Shown piece by piece: positions 1 to 11,514 of a stretch of DNA of 64,000 nucleotides. Position numbers and translations under genes: made by a program. The notes beneath the pieces are model-generated. The model made no database searches. It saw only the letters and a list, made by a program, of their open reading frames with translations, and was not told the DNA's origin. Position 1 is the stretch's first letter. Each line of letters starts with the position of its first letter. Source of the stretch: Marthasterias glacialis (Eukaryota > Echinodermata > Asteroidea > Forcipulatida > Asteriidae); NCBI GenBank assembly GCA_911728455.2, contig OU452228.1, positions 22,105,950 to 22,169,949 of the forward strand, given 5' to 3'.

Positions 1-412
1 AAAGTTACGCAGCCCTCAGGTCTCTGTGCCAAATGAAACTACACTGTTTTTTCAAGCCTATGAGCGAAGCTGTATCTATTGTTTGAACGTAAAATATGCA
101 TAGGTGCCATTTCCGTTAAACCCTCGCGTCAGCGGGTTGGGTTAAAAAAATCCACATTTTACCAAATATGGTCATAATTTCTTTTTCAATGGGCCAATAA
201 GGCCAAGATTCCATGTAATCCTCACCCCTGGTATACCCCAAAAGCCTGTAGACTCCCATTGGCCAGACCCTGACCACTGCGGAGTAAGGAGTGTTGAAAG
301 ACAGCAGCCACCTGTCTCAGTGTAGTGACCTTGTGCTAAGGATGCTTGGCACAGGGCGGTATGCAATTTGTGTAAACAGCTTGTGCGGCACGTGGATCTT
401 AAATAACACAAG
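1..412. other. Left-edge region without recognisable gene
   Basis: No coding region, RNA gene or repeat is recognised here. It lies just outside the left limit of duplication copy A. A short minus-strand open frame is present but shows no domain, hydrophobic pattern or splice context that would support it. Confidence 0.5.
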
Positions 413-1125
413 TCTAACTCTTGACTGGCACTCCAATTCACCCCGACAGTGATTTATAATGGCTTTGGGATTGCAGGGTGGGTTATTGACCTTAAAGACA
501 GGGTGGACGAAATTTTATCCACCTGCATCCAGCGAAGTTGTTGATTAATGGAGCTGCTCCACGGGTTTTAAATTATGTTATTAAGTCTTCACGAATACGA
601 AAGTTCAGCGAGGAACTAACAAACATGGCGGCCCCTCCGCCGTGACGAAGGGATCTTGAAGAATGGATGAGATGATAATCATCCATGTGAACGTAAGGCG
701 GAGGGGCTTCCTTAAACCATAGACCGAAAAGGAATGGTCAAGAGTGGCTAAAAAGTCTTAGATGTTGAAGAAATGTTTACAGAGGCTCCTGGAGTTCATA
801 TAAAATATTGAAAAAGCACCGGGCGCAGACAAATTTAAGTTATTGAATTCGTTAATATCAAAATAGGCACAGGCATTATCATAGAAATCAGCGTCATTCT
901 CCTCGTCATTAGACAGTTTCGGAAACATGGACGTACAAAAAAAAGGTTAAACACACACTTTGGTCTAAGTTACAAAAACAGAAAAATACAGGGTTGTCTC
1001 TGTGTCGAACTTCAAAATAATAATGTGCATTGACACGGTACAAGAACCGGTACAAAACGCAATTTTACAGAATTAATGAATAAAGAATGATGAACTTTGC
1101 CCACAGTTCAAAGAAAAACTAATTA

Positions 1126-1372
1126 TGGGTGCGTTCGATTAGCTTACACGTTTATCTCTACCTCCATGGTAAAACTTACACGAGAGCGTTCGATTAGCCA
1201 TCATGTGATACTCGTGTCAGCCCCGGCGGTGTATGCCATCGGTCACAGCTCGCGAGCGGGTCTCTGGTGGCTGCCCGGTGTAATGACGTAGTACGGCTGC
1301 AGGCTCACGGTAGGGAACAACCATTAACTCTCCGGTATACATGTACACGGGGAAGCTAATCGAGTGCACCCA
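1126..1372. mobile_element. Palindromic MITE upstream of copy A ORF
   Basis: The left end reads TGGGTGCGTTCGATTAGCTT. The right end is its imperfect inverse, ending AAGCTAATCGAGTGCACCCA, giving TIRs of about 20 bp. A further GCGTTCGATTAGC copy lies inside. The element lies about 330 bp upstream of the sulfotransferase-like start codon and occurs at the same place in the other duplicate, so it inserted before the duplication. No target-site duplication (TSD) is clear. Confidence 0.6.
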
Positions 1373-1704
1373 ATAACCACAATGATTGCTGTATAGACCA
1401 TAGAGCACTTGCTCTATGTATAGACTGAGCTCCCTGTGTTTGCTGTGTGCTGTGTCGTGTGTTGGAGATTGGGTTGCGTTCCGATCGCAGCTGAGGTGGT
1501 ACCGGAAATGCGGGTTGGCTTCCTTGTACACGACAGCCGCCGTGTGTGTAAAACGAGGGTTCATCAGATTTATTGGACTGCGTTTTGACTACAAACAACT
1601 TCACTAGCTTTACTTCTCTATACTGTATAGTGTATAGGACACGAAATCATTAAATACCTTTAACAAAGAGATAGTTTGCCGATACAATCAAACAATTTGT
1701 ATCA

Positions 1705-3021
1705 ATGGGACTGGAATTACGTGATATTTTCTTTTTCACAGTGCACCAGGCTTTGTACTTCGTGGTGACTTTCATGCAGACATGCCTGTGGGCTTGCAAT
1801 GGAAGAAGTCGACGACTCCAGAGAATCAAGGCGGGACAGGACTACGAGAACTCGGCCCACGTTTTGGACGTCTTAGTCCGACCAGACGCTGCCGTCTCGG
1901 AAAGAGAGTTCCCACTAAATTTCATCGCAACACATCGGAGATTCGTGAGTCCAGAGTACGTTTTAAAACCAAACGTTTCACTGCATTCTGTCTCAAAACA
2001 CGAGGCTGTGTTTGTTGAAGTGTCAGAAAACGAGGACATTTTTGACACAAGACGCCATCCGTTTCTCTTCAAGGCGCTGATGCTGCAAGCTGTACGCGTG
2101 ATTCGTCTACCAATTGCCTCCTTGCATCGCATAGCAGCTAAAATTGGAGACCCACCAACAGACAAGAAAGTTCTCTTCATCCACCACACCGGACGATGCG
2201 GAGGAACTCTCTTGATGCAAATGCTTAATCGTGTCCCCGGGTCTGTCTGTATGAGCGACATCCATTGGTCCTTAAATATTTCAAACATGAGGGATCTACT
2301 GCCGAGTGATGAATACACTGCCAGAATCAGGAGTATTTTCCGGATAATCTGCAAGGTTGACTCTTCCTTAATCTGCATCAAAACATTCAACATAAACTGG
2401 TTGTCTATGGCCCAGAGTATCAGTGAAGTGTTCCCGTGTTTTCAGCAGGTTATGATGTACAGGAGCCCACTCCCCCATCTGAAATCCCGCGTGAAGATCT
2501 TCAGTCGCCTGTTCTTCTTCCAGATGGAATACACCGTTCAGAAATACCCCATTCTCAGTAAGCTCTTACGGGTCGATAGGAGAAAGATCTTGGAAGGCTG
2601 TTACGGGGAAAACTTTCAGTTTGCTTACGACGGTATAAGTGACGAGATTCTCGGCTTGAATGAATTTGAAACACACTGTCTCCGAACGGCAATGTGGTAT
2701 CGCTTGTATCTTAAACTCAGACAAAATGGCTGTAATATAACTTCAGTGAATTTCGGAGATCTCCTTTCCAACACACAAGGAACGCTCGGGACCATCTTGG
2801 ATAAGTGTGAGTTGTCTGGATTGAGACATTATCTCGCCAACATGGCGTTGGCGATTCATCGTGATTCTCAGGAAGGGCTGTGGATTGGTTGGGCCGTTTC
2901 GAAACAGAAACCAGATGCTGTGATTTCACGGGAATCTCTCGGAAGATGTGATGAGTTGTACAAAAAGCTGTCTGGCCTGCCATCATTCACGGCGGATCCC
3001 TGGTATCTACCTGAAAACTAA
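1705..3021 (+). CDS. Sulfotransferase-like P-loop membrane protein, copy A
   Basis: Intronless 438-residue ORF. Residues about 8-31 are strongly hydrophobic and followed by basic residues (GRSRRLQRIK), which fits a type II signal anchor as in Golgi-resident sulfotransferases. Residues 155-171 hold a beta strand plus P-loop, with HHTGRCGGTLL at 160-170 matching the 5'-phosphosulfate-binding loop of the sulfotransferase superfamily. MYRSPLPHLKSR at 251-262 resembles the 3'-phosphate-binding strand and helix (family pattern YRxPxxxxxS). These motifs imply transfer of a sulfuryl group from PAPS, but the acceptor cannot be read from sequence and the protein may be a divergent or inactive relative. 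The start is the first Met of the frame and precedes the anchor directly. A sister copy lies 9.8 kb downstream in the same orientation. Superfamily placement is fairly sure; the exact activity is unknown. Confidence 0.85.
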   Translation: MGLELRDIFFFTVHQALYFVVTFMQTCLWACNGRSRRLQRIKAGQDYENSAHVLDVLVRPDAAVSEREFPLNFIATHRRFVSPEYVLKPNVSLHSVSKHEAVFVEVSENEDIFDTRRHPFLFKALMLQAVRVIRLPIASLHRIAAKIGDPPTDKKVLFIHHTGRCGGTLLMQMLNRVPGSVCMSDIHWSLNISNMRDLLPSDEYTARIRSIFRIICKVDSSLICIKTFNINWLSMAQSISEVFPCFQQVMMYRSPLPHLKSRVKIFSRLFFFQMEYTVQKYPILSKLLRVDRRKILEGCYGENFQFAYDGISDEILGLNEFETHCLRTAMWYRLYLKLRQNGCNITSVNFGDLLSNTQGTLGTILDKCELSGLRHYLANMALAIHRDSQEGLWIGWAVSKQKPDAVISRESLGRCDELYKKLSGLPSFTADPWYLPEN

Positions 3022-3207
3022 GATCTTGTTAAATTCATTAACATTAACTAAGCATAATATGAAAAGTGGTAAGAAATCTCTTCCACAGTTCTTAACTGAT
3101 ACAGACAGTAATCTTTTAAGACGACATCAAAGTCTTTGCAAAAGATTGTATGACAGGCAAGTGCAGATAGTCCAAATTTTAGCGTAAAACGCAAAAAAGG
3201 AACAAAT

Positions 3208-3213
3208 AATAAA
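3208..3213 (+). promoter_or_regulatory. Putative poly(A) signal of copy A
   Basis: AATAAA lies about 190 bases after the stop codon of the sulfotransferase-like ORF. The equivalent position in copy B also has AATAAA despite small local differences, which favours use of the signal. Confidence 0.45.
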
Positions 3214-3389
3214 CAAAATAGTATCAGAAGGATATTAAAAATCATGTATTTCATGATGGCTTTTCCGAGTCGCGAGAACAAAATCTACAGGCTTATTCCT
3301 TGGGTGGGATTTAAAGAACTCTGGAAAGTACTGAGTACCGGTAGTGCTTATAACAGACATCGGTGTAAGGGTAAAACACAATTAATATT

Positions 3390-6300
3390 GCGAACAAAAA
3401 CAGTAAATAACCACAAACTCAACATAACTGGCGTTTATTTAACACTTTTTGGATAAAATCTGTCAGGTGAATGGACAGTAAGTACACCACTTCTTGTTAG
3501 GTGTTCTAGAGTGTCAAGCCATTGAATGCTTGCCGTCCATACAGGGCGCCCTCTGTAGCTGATAGGGTACAGGCGTTATGGGGTTAAGCCATTTTACAAA
3601 GTAATCTAAACACCACATATACCATAATACCTTCCATGAGTTTTATATTTGTAATTATTCTCAGTCGATTTTAATAGGTACCTTCCTTTTTTTGTTTTCC
3701 AATAAGACAATGGATTGTAAGATAGTAGTAACAGTAATTTTGCAATTTCTATTAACTCTTCACAATGCCTTGTGGAGACACTCTTCGGCGTGTTTTCATC
3801 AGGATTACGAAGGGTGAACTTTGTACAGAGATTGAGAAGAGAAGGGAAATTGTGTTTATTGCATTTTCGGGGGCCGAAAGTTACTGCCTTGTACCGTGAA
3901 ATGTATGCGGAGTAGAAAAAAGATGAGGCGTCCATAATCTGTGGAAAGGGTTTCAAGAACAGAGAGACACACGTGTTTCTTGTCGACAAGCGAGAGAGAT
4001 TGCGTAATGGTACCTTGGTGCTAACCAAACTGTTCATCGTGAAGTGCCTACTGTAGGAGGAAGGGGGAAAACAACGGACAGTTTCAAGGAATGGACGTGG
4101 AAAGGATGGACGGAGAAAAGAAATTTGAGGTTCTCTTCTAATTTCAAGCCAAGCAAAACAAGGAAAAGAGACGATCTGTACGATCTGTTGAAATAAGCAG
4201 CATTGGTTTAAAGATAATCTGCAGATTTGTGAATTTATGCAACAAGAGTTTGTACAGCAGCAGCAGAGATCACACTGTGAGGATTTGACGTGATTGTTAA
4301 GACTTATAGTAAAACTGATTTTTTTTTTAAATCGCCTCTCTTGATGGATTGACGCGGGCGAATACGATGCTTGTGTGCACCGTGAACCAGTTTCACAGGT
4401 ATCAAGTCATATCTGATGTGTCTGCGGGAATGAGGAGTCCAGGCTGTCAGGATGAGAACGAGAAAATGGTCTTCTGGTGTTACTGTCAACTTGTAGGGAC
4501 AAAACCTGACTCCACAGATGAACTCGACCATGCACGTAGAACTACTAGAAAAAAAACCCAATTTTCAATCAACGTCAAGATTCTTTGTAAAACAACAAAT
4601 CAGTGCATCTAAAATGAGATTGCTTTATTGCCCAAAAAGCAAACCCTTGTTAAAGGAGCCGGGAATGAATGAAACTGTTTTGACGTTTCGACGAAATTAA
4701 AATCAGCTTCCTGTTTGGAATTTTATTTTAAGGAGTTAGGTAGAATTCAGGGGAGAGTGTCTTCACTGGTATTATCCAGGTGCTCTCCTACCGCGGATGC
4801 CAAGAGTGGACACCAGCGTTCATGTCACTGTGCTTTCAAACTGCATTTTGCTGTCGAAGCTACTGATGGGGAAGACAAGCGTCGGTATCAACTGTCAGCT
4901 TTGGCTGTGCCTAGGTTTACGTTGCCGTGATAAGCTTGTGGTGTTTGCAGCCAATAGCCAGTGGTTTAGAACCGACATGACAGACAGAACCCTATCTAGA
5001 CCTTTTTCGCTGCTGAAGTCGCAGTTTGGATAAGCCCCCTGAATTCGATCGATGTTATAAGAGTACAGCTGACGCAGAGACTGGAGAGATGGAGTAGACG
5101 AGAACAGCGCTGAATGTTTCAATGTCGCAGATGTGTGTCACAGTGTCAAGGCTGTCGTTTGGAGGCGCTTCGTATGCTTCGGTTTGGAGGACACACACAA
5201 GACGCTGTGAAAAAGTGCTCTTCCCAGATTCATGCAAGACGCCAAACAAGAAGGACTTCCGTGAAGTTGCGATCAACGCCGCCTCTGGAATTGTCTCTGG
5301 GTCAAAGAGTGATTCTACTCATCTGCTAAACTAGATATTTTAATCTCTTTGGATGCGAAACGCTCCCACTGATTTAATAAATGAAGCATGCAACGAAAGA
5401 AGAAGCACACAAGACACTGTCAGCATGAAAGAGGAGCGTTTGAATCTTCATGTGTAAATAACGACTTTTTAAAGTGCCGTACTGTACTACTGAAGTACTG
5501 ACTGCAGATTGCTTAAATGTAAAACACAAGTATCAAAAAAAAAAATTCTGATCTTGAAAAGTGCCGCAGTACAAAGGAAAATTCATAGTACTGAACTTGT
5601 ACAAAAGTGATAGTTTTGTTTTTAAAAAAGTATTTTTAAAAGAAGCCTTTCGTATACTAAGTGAAAATGACTGAATACAAAAGCACATTTGTTTTCCCTG
5701 TGGAAGGAGTTGAAGGCATGTCCTTTCCAGTTGTGTGTTTCGACCATGGGAAACAATCATAGTGTTGTTACAGATTGGCTAAACGCAAAAAAAAATGAGT
5801 TACCAGCTAAAACGCCAGGTGTCTTATACATGTACACCATTCCTAACCGGTACCCCCTCACTGATAACTGCTTAGCTTAGAAATTTTGTTAAGCAATACT
5901 TGTCGTGTCATTGTCACCCAAGCAATTGCAGCTGGGTACCCATATCTTCGGGCTTGCCATTTGCGAGTTCGACTTGAATCGTGATATCAGGTACAAGACA
6001 TTGCTTGGTTATGTGAATGGTCAGTTTGAATTCTTCAGACCATAAAGAAAGTGTTGCTGTCACATGGTGAGGGACAAGCAGTGTACAAGTATAAACATGA
6101 TTTGAGAGTGGACAGTTGGCTGTCATAGTTACATAAGAGACAAGAACAATTTTTGATGAAACTGGCATCAACAACGGTACCATTTTGTGCGCACTGACAT
6201 ACCAACACTGGATTTAGTTCCGAGGAATTCCAATTTGGCATTTACTTGGTGATTGAGTGAAGCTTTGCACCAGGCCTCGTTAAAATCTAACTCTCAAATG

Positions 6301-7600
6301 GCTAATGGGGAGAAAATTGGTCCCCAATTGGGAAACCTATGAAGTTGACGCTGCATTCTGCCAAACTATCCCAATCGGGGACTTACAGATCTTACAGATC
6401 TATACCCAGACTGGGAGGGGATTCTACCATGGGGGATATTATCGGCTCCCATTTGGGAATTCCATGAGTTCAGCAGAAGTCTTTTAAATATTATCTAGCC
6501 GAACTGTTCGTAGCTGTTGTTTTCACTACAGTTGAAACAACGAGTTCAATATGGTCCTTTAAATAGTGTAAGTCGACAAGAAGATCCCACTATTTTAACG
6601 CCCTTTTGGAGTGTCAAGGAATTGTTTACAGTAATCCACTTAACGCCAATCAAGTTGTAGTGAATATTGTTTTGTACCCGGCCTAAATGTTAAACTTAAA
6701 TGTGGTTGCACAAAATTTGAGAAAAGTAAATTTACCAATGCCCATCTCAGCGCAGTTCTGTATAAAGATTGGTCCGTGAAGGTACACTATGGGTTTTTTA
6801 ATTATGTAGTTTATTCCAATATTAATTAATTAGCACCACTAATGACTTAGTAAACTGAAATATGGATACCGCCATTTAGGAATTTACTAAAAGACTGATC
6901 AAATACAGCTGTGGACATGTAAGATTTAGATTTAGGCCCCCCCCCCCCCCCGTGAGAAACGATTCATGCATGAATCGTGTCCCAGATTGAGCAGAACATT
7001 ATTTGGGCAGACAAAATGTACTGAGAAGCCAAAGTGGTGCGGAAAATGTTAGCTTACCATCGGTTATTTGGTAATTGTTGGCAATTTTTGTTAAACTCAC
7101 TGCTTAGCAGCACTGTGGAATATGGCTGTCTGGACTGCGAGCCAAGTTCCCATTACTTTACACTTCCTCAAAATGTTATAATTGTAGATGATTTAAAGAT
7201 ATAATACAGAAAAGGTTGTAATGAATAATTGTATGTCAAGATTTACAATGTAGGCACGTCTGAATCAAGCTTCTTCGACTACGGCTGGCAGCAGCAACGA
7301 TGTTGAAGAATGCGCCTTCTCAGCAATCTATAGCCATAGCCAAAGCCGAAGCCGTCAATTTAGACACGGCCTGACATTTTACAAGACTGATAAAAAGCCG
7401 TATGATGTCACAAGCTCAAACAGCGCCCTCACTGAGGTCAATCATTGGTTGAGAGTTGACCAGTCATCGGCCGAAAGTTGCCCGTGGCGTGTACGTGCGT
7501 GCACGTTTCCCATTGTTTGACCTCGGCAATGGCAGCGTATAGACCTTTGTTGATAAACAAACCACTCTGGTTGGCATGGACGGCCAAATGAAGCAAATAT
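3390..7600. other. Gene-empty stretch
   Basis: No recognisable gene. A 143-codon minus-strand open frame at 3606-4037 and an 89-codon minus-strand frame at 5914-6183 are the longest. Neither shows a known domain, signal peptide or convincing splice context. A poly-C run of about 16 lies near 6937. The segment 7405-7530 resembles 17232-17350 (both contain CTCAAACAGCGCCCTCAC and TTGGTTGAGAGTTGA or a near match), so it is a dispersed repeat. Confidence 0.5.
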
Positions 7601-7605
7601 TTCAA

Positions 7606-7677
7606 AATACATCCCATTAATGGTTGGTTTGTTTCCAACAAAATACATCCCATTAATGGTTGGTTTGTTTCCAACAA
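7606..7677. repeat. Tandem duplication, 36 bp x 2
   Basis: Two identical adjacent 36-bp units, each starting AATACATCCCATTAATGG. No coding function is apparent, although a minus-strand open frame reads through both. Confidence 0.9.
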
Positions 7678-8860
7678 ATTCTACACACTTCCTTGAATAT
7701 TTGTGTAATCTGTTTTTGCTTTGCATTGATGGCTCCTCATATTTTCTCAAACCTTGGTTAGCAAAAACTCGGGCTGTGACGTCGCAAAAGAAAGGTCTAT
7801 TGTATTATCCTGCAATATTTTCCCTTCGGAAATATTCACTGCCATTTGCTTGGAAATAGTCCCCGAACACAATATTTCTTATTTCTATTCACCAAATAGA
7901 AATAATGCAATAAAATGCAAAAATAACTTTTTGACCCAAGCAGAGTCTTTCTCATAGGCTAAAAGAATAGAAATAACCAGGAGCAGGACTAACTATGAAC
8001 GCACACACATTTTCTGCCGCAAACTGTTAAGTTGGTATAATAAATAAATAAATAAATAAATAAAATAAAATTTAAAGTTCAAAAGACTTACAACTGATGA
8101 GGATATAAGGTGAAATCCCAAATTTTGCAGACAAATAGTGTGTTGGTTCTGTACAAATGACGTCACACAATTTACGTGTACAGCGCAATCTTACAAAATA
8201 ACACCAGGCTGCGGGTGATCATTCAATCTGCAAAATATACACATAAAGAGGGGGCAATGGTGCATGTTAGCCGCACTGGATAGAGGTTTATGGTAAATCA
8301 CTTGGCTGTATCCCACTGTCTGGGTTCGTGTAGTGATGGAATGGTGTTTGAATAGTGTTTGCCGAGTCCTTCCAATTGAGCAGGGCCATAGAAGACCGAC
8401 AAAACAGCACTGTGTAGGGCCACTCCCTCATCTTTTTGCGAGGACAAAGAAGACACGAAAGGAATGCGAACGTTATGCAATAAAACGTATTGTCATGGCT
8501 CACACCATTAATCCTATCAGAATATGGGTTAATGGGTCATTGATGGTGATTTTTCTAATCAAACAATTATTGTTTAATGGTCTTACGTTTCGGCCCTATA
8601 GAGAAAGGCTGTGCTAGGGTCCAAACGTGAGGCTGTTAACAATTGTTTTGCAATTATACAACAGGTCCTTGTGGTTGGTAGGCTAAGCATTTTGCAACAG
8701 CTGATTTCATTTTCTGATTTCTACTCGATTTGTGTTGTAGGGTCACCCACCCGCTTACAATAACCACGGGCAAAGTTAACGTGCCTCTGGCTTTGCTTAC
8801 GGTAAGCAGTGGTTATGAAACAGATTTATTGCTCGTTGGATCTCCGTAAGCAGCAAACGT

Positions 8861-8898
<38 letters not shown>

Positions 8899-10017
8899 AA
8901 GCAGCTGTACGAAATAAGGCCCGGGATGAAATATCATACAGCTGGTGAGAACAAAAATTTGCTCTGAACAAAATAACATTGTTTAGCAGAGTTACCAGTC
9001 ACTAAATGTCATGTATTGTAGATTGTTTCCCCTCAAACGTTTGCTTAGCAAATACATTTGTTATGTAATAATATTTTGTGCTTAACAGCTCTAGGTATTA
9101 TTTACAAGGGCCTTCTCGAAACCACGGATTGCATCTCCGGCTCCTGCTTAGACTCCTATACGGGATGTTTCAAGCCCTGCACCGAAATCGTTGAAAATTT
9201 TCTCCGAAGCCGAAATCAAAGCCGGCGTTTCGAACAGGCATATGCAGAATCTGTGTCGAGTTAACAGACGGCCCTCATAGTGCTTTGTGCATAGCCTGGA
9301 CTGGGGTGATTTTGAAAAAAGCCCAGCCGAACTGCACTTCAAACCCTGTAATAATGTAATCTTCCATAGTGTTATTGTTTTAAAAGGTAAAATATGTTAT
9401 GTGACGTCACTTTTAAGCCCTATCAATGAAATGTCTTCAAAATGCCGAATTACAACAATTCGACGCACAGCACAATGTTGTCCTACTCAAAATATTGTTA
9501 AACTCATTATTATCCTGCAGTATTACTTATTGAATTTGTAATCAGTCAATTTCATAACGATGTTCTTTTTAAACAGTGGTCGTATTTGACCATCAGTTGA
9601 ACAAAAAAAAAAGTAATAAAAGTTTTAAAAAATAATAAAATGTAATGTCTACCAATTGGTACAAATGGTATTGTGTGGAGAGACCTTGTAATCTTTGTTC
9701 ATAGGATTTCAAACCTTTCAAAAACGTTTAGCGTGCCGATGACCCGCAATCAACCACTTTTTTACAAAGATTATTTGCTAAATTAACATGTCATCATCAA
9801 CTTTAATCCAAAATACATAATCATTATGAATGTATTATCATGTAGTAGCAAATGACAGACAAAATAAATCCTTTCCAATACATTCAAAACTACTCGAATG
9901 GAAAACTCGTACTCTTAGCTGAGATAAATGAAATTCAACACCTTTGCATTTCGGCAAATCATAATCGGCCTTGAGAGCCATTCAGGTCTCTGCCTGGATT
10001 GTTTAGCATTATTACTT
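7678..10017. other. Gene-empty stretch with simple repeats
   Basis: No gene recognised. It contains an (AAAT)n tract at about 8037-8070 and a run of 33 T at 8862-8894. The segment near 8595-8635 has the palindromic pair TTTCGGCCCTA and TAGGGTCCAAA. The segment near 9040-9090 contains TTTGCTTAGCAAAT followed by TGTGCTTAACAGC, a dispersed-repeat style seen elsewhere in the window. Confidence 0.5.
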
Positions 10018-10028
10018 ATTTCTTTATT

Positions 10029-10060
<32 letters not shown>

Positions 10061-10119
10061 TATTTCTTTATTTATTTATTTATTTATTTATTTATTTCTT
10101 TATTTATTTCTTTATTTCT

Positions 10120-10158
<39 letters not shown>
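10018..10158. repeat. (TTTC)n/(TTTA)n microsatellite
   Basis: About 140 bp of mixed TTTC and TTTA tetranucleotides. It directly abuts the left breakpoint of duplication copy B at 10161, so it may have promoted or accompanied the rearrangement. Confidence 0.95.
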
Positions 10159-10159
<1 letters not shown>

Positions 10160-10888
10160 ATCTAACTCTTGACTGGCACTCCAATTCACCCCACAATGAT
10201 TTATAATGGCTTTGGGCTTGCAGGGTGGGTTATTGACCTTAAAGACAGGGTGGACGAAATTTTATCCACCTGCATCCATCGAAGTTGTTGATTAATGGAG
10301 CTGCTCCGCGGGTTTTAAATATGGTATTAAGTCTTCACGAATACGAAAGTTCAGCGAGGAACTAACAAACATGGCGGCTCCTCCGCCGTGACGAAGGGAT
10401 CTTGAAGAATGGATGAGATGATAATCATCCATGTGAACGTAAGGCGGAGGGGCTTCCTTAAACCAGGTTTCTGTGAAACCATAGACCGAAAAGGAATGGT
10501 CAAGAGTGGCTAAAAAGTCTTAGATGTTGAAGAAATGTTTACAGAGGCTCCTGGAGTTCATATAAAATATTGAAAAAGCACCGGGCATAGACAAATTTAA
10601 GTTATTGAATTCGTTAATATCAAAATAGGCACAGGCATTATCATAGAAATCAGCGTCATTCTCCTCGTCATTAGACAGTTTCGGAAACATGGACGTACAA
10701 AAAAAAAGGTTAAACACACACTTAGGTCTAAGTTACAAAAACAGAAAAATACAGGGTTCTCTCTGTGTCGAACTTCAAAATAATAATGTGCACTGACACG
10801 GTACAAGAACCGGTACAAAACGCAATTTTACAGAATTAATGAATAAAGAATGATGAACTTTGCCCACAGTTCAAAGAAAAACTAATTA

Positions 10889-11204
10889 TGGGTGCGTTCG
10901 ATTAGCTTACACGTTTATCTCTACCTCCATGGTAAAACTTACACGAGAGCGTTCGATTATCCATCATGTGATACTCGTGTCAGCCCCGGCGGTGTATGCC
11001 ACCGGTCACAGCTCGCGAGCGGGTCTCTGGCGGCTCAATGACGTAGTACGGCTGCAGGCTCACGGTAGGGAACAACCTTTAACCTTAATTTTTCCAGAAT
11101 CTCAAGTGAATACACCGCAGCGTTCGATCAGCCCCGTGTCGTGGCTACCACGAGTGTAACTCCCCGGTATACATGTACACGGGGAAGCTAATCGAGTGCA
11201 CCCA
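10889..11204. mobile_element. Palindromic MITE upstream of copy B ORF
   Basis: Same element as at 1126-1372, with matching TIRs (left end TGGGTGCGTTCGATTAGCTT). It is longer because it keeps an internal block with another GCGTTCGATCAGCC unit that is missing from copy A. Confidence 0.6.
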
Positions 11205-11514
11205 GTGACCCCAATGATTGCTGTATAGACTGAGCTCCCTGTGTTTGCTGTGTGCTGTGTCGTGTGTTGGAGATTGGGTTGCGTTCCGATCGCAGCTGAG
11301 GTGGTACCGGAAATGCGGGTTGGCTTCCTTGTACACGACAGCCGCCGTGTGTGTGTAAAACGAGGGTTCATCAGATTTATTTGACTGCGTTTTGACTACA
11401 AACAACTTCACTAGATTTACTTCTCTATACTGTATAGTGTATAGGACACGAAATCATTAAATACCTTTAACAAAGAGATAGTTTGCCGATACAATCAAAC
11501 AATTTGTATAAATT

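Larger units (their letters stand above)
413..3389 (+). repeat. Segmental duplication, copy A
   Basis: Direct repeat of 10161-13272, starting at the shared string TCTAACTCTTGACTGG and ending at ATTAATATT. It contains about 1.3 kb of upstream DNA, the sulfotransferase-like ORF and about 370 bp of downstream DNA. Identity in the coding part is very high, with ten amino-acid differences including the C-terminus. Indels are confined to the flanks: copy A has an extra ~27 bp near 1406-1432, and copy B has extra blocks near 11085-11155 and 13127-13203. Confidence 0.95.

Noticed and set aside
1842..2393. 183-codon minus-strand frame (and its 230-codon equivalent at 11652-12344)
   Set aside because: Antisense shadow of the sulfotransferase-like ORF, which has the recognised motifs.
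3606..4037. 143-codon minus-strand open frame
   Set aside because: No domain, signal, splice context or coding-like composition. Its length is possible by chance in this much sequence.
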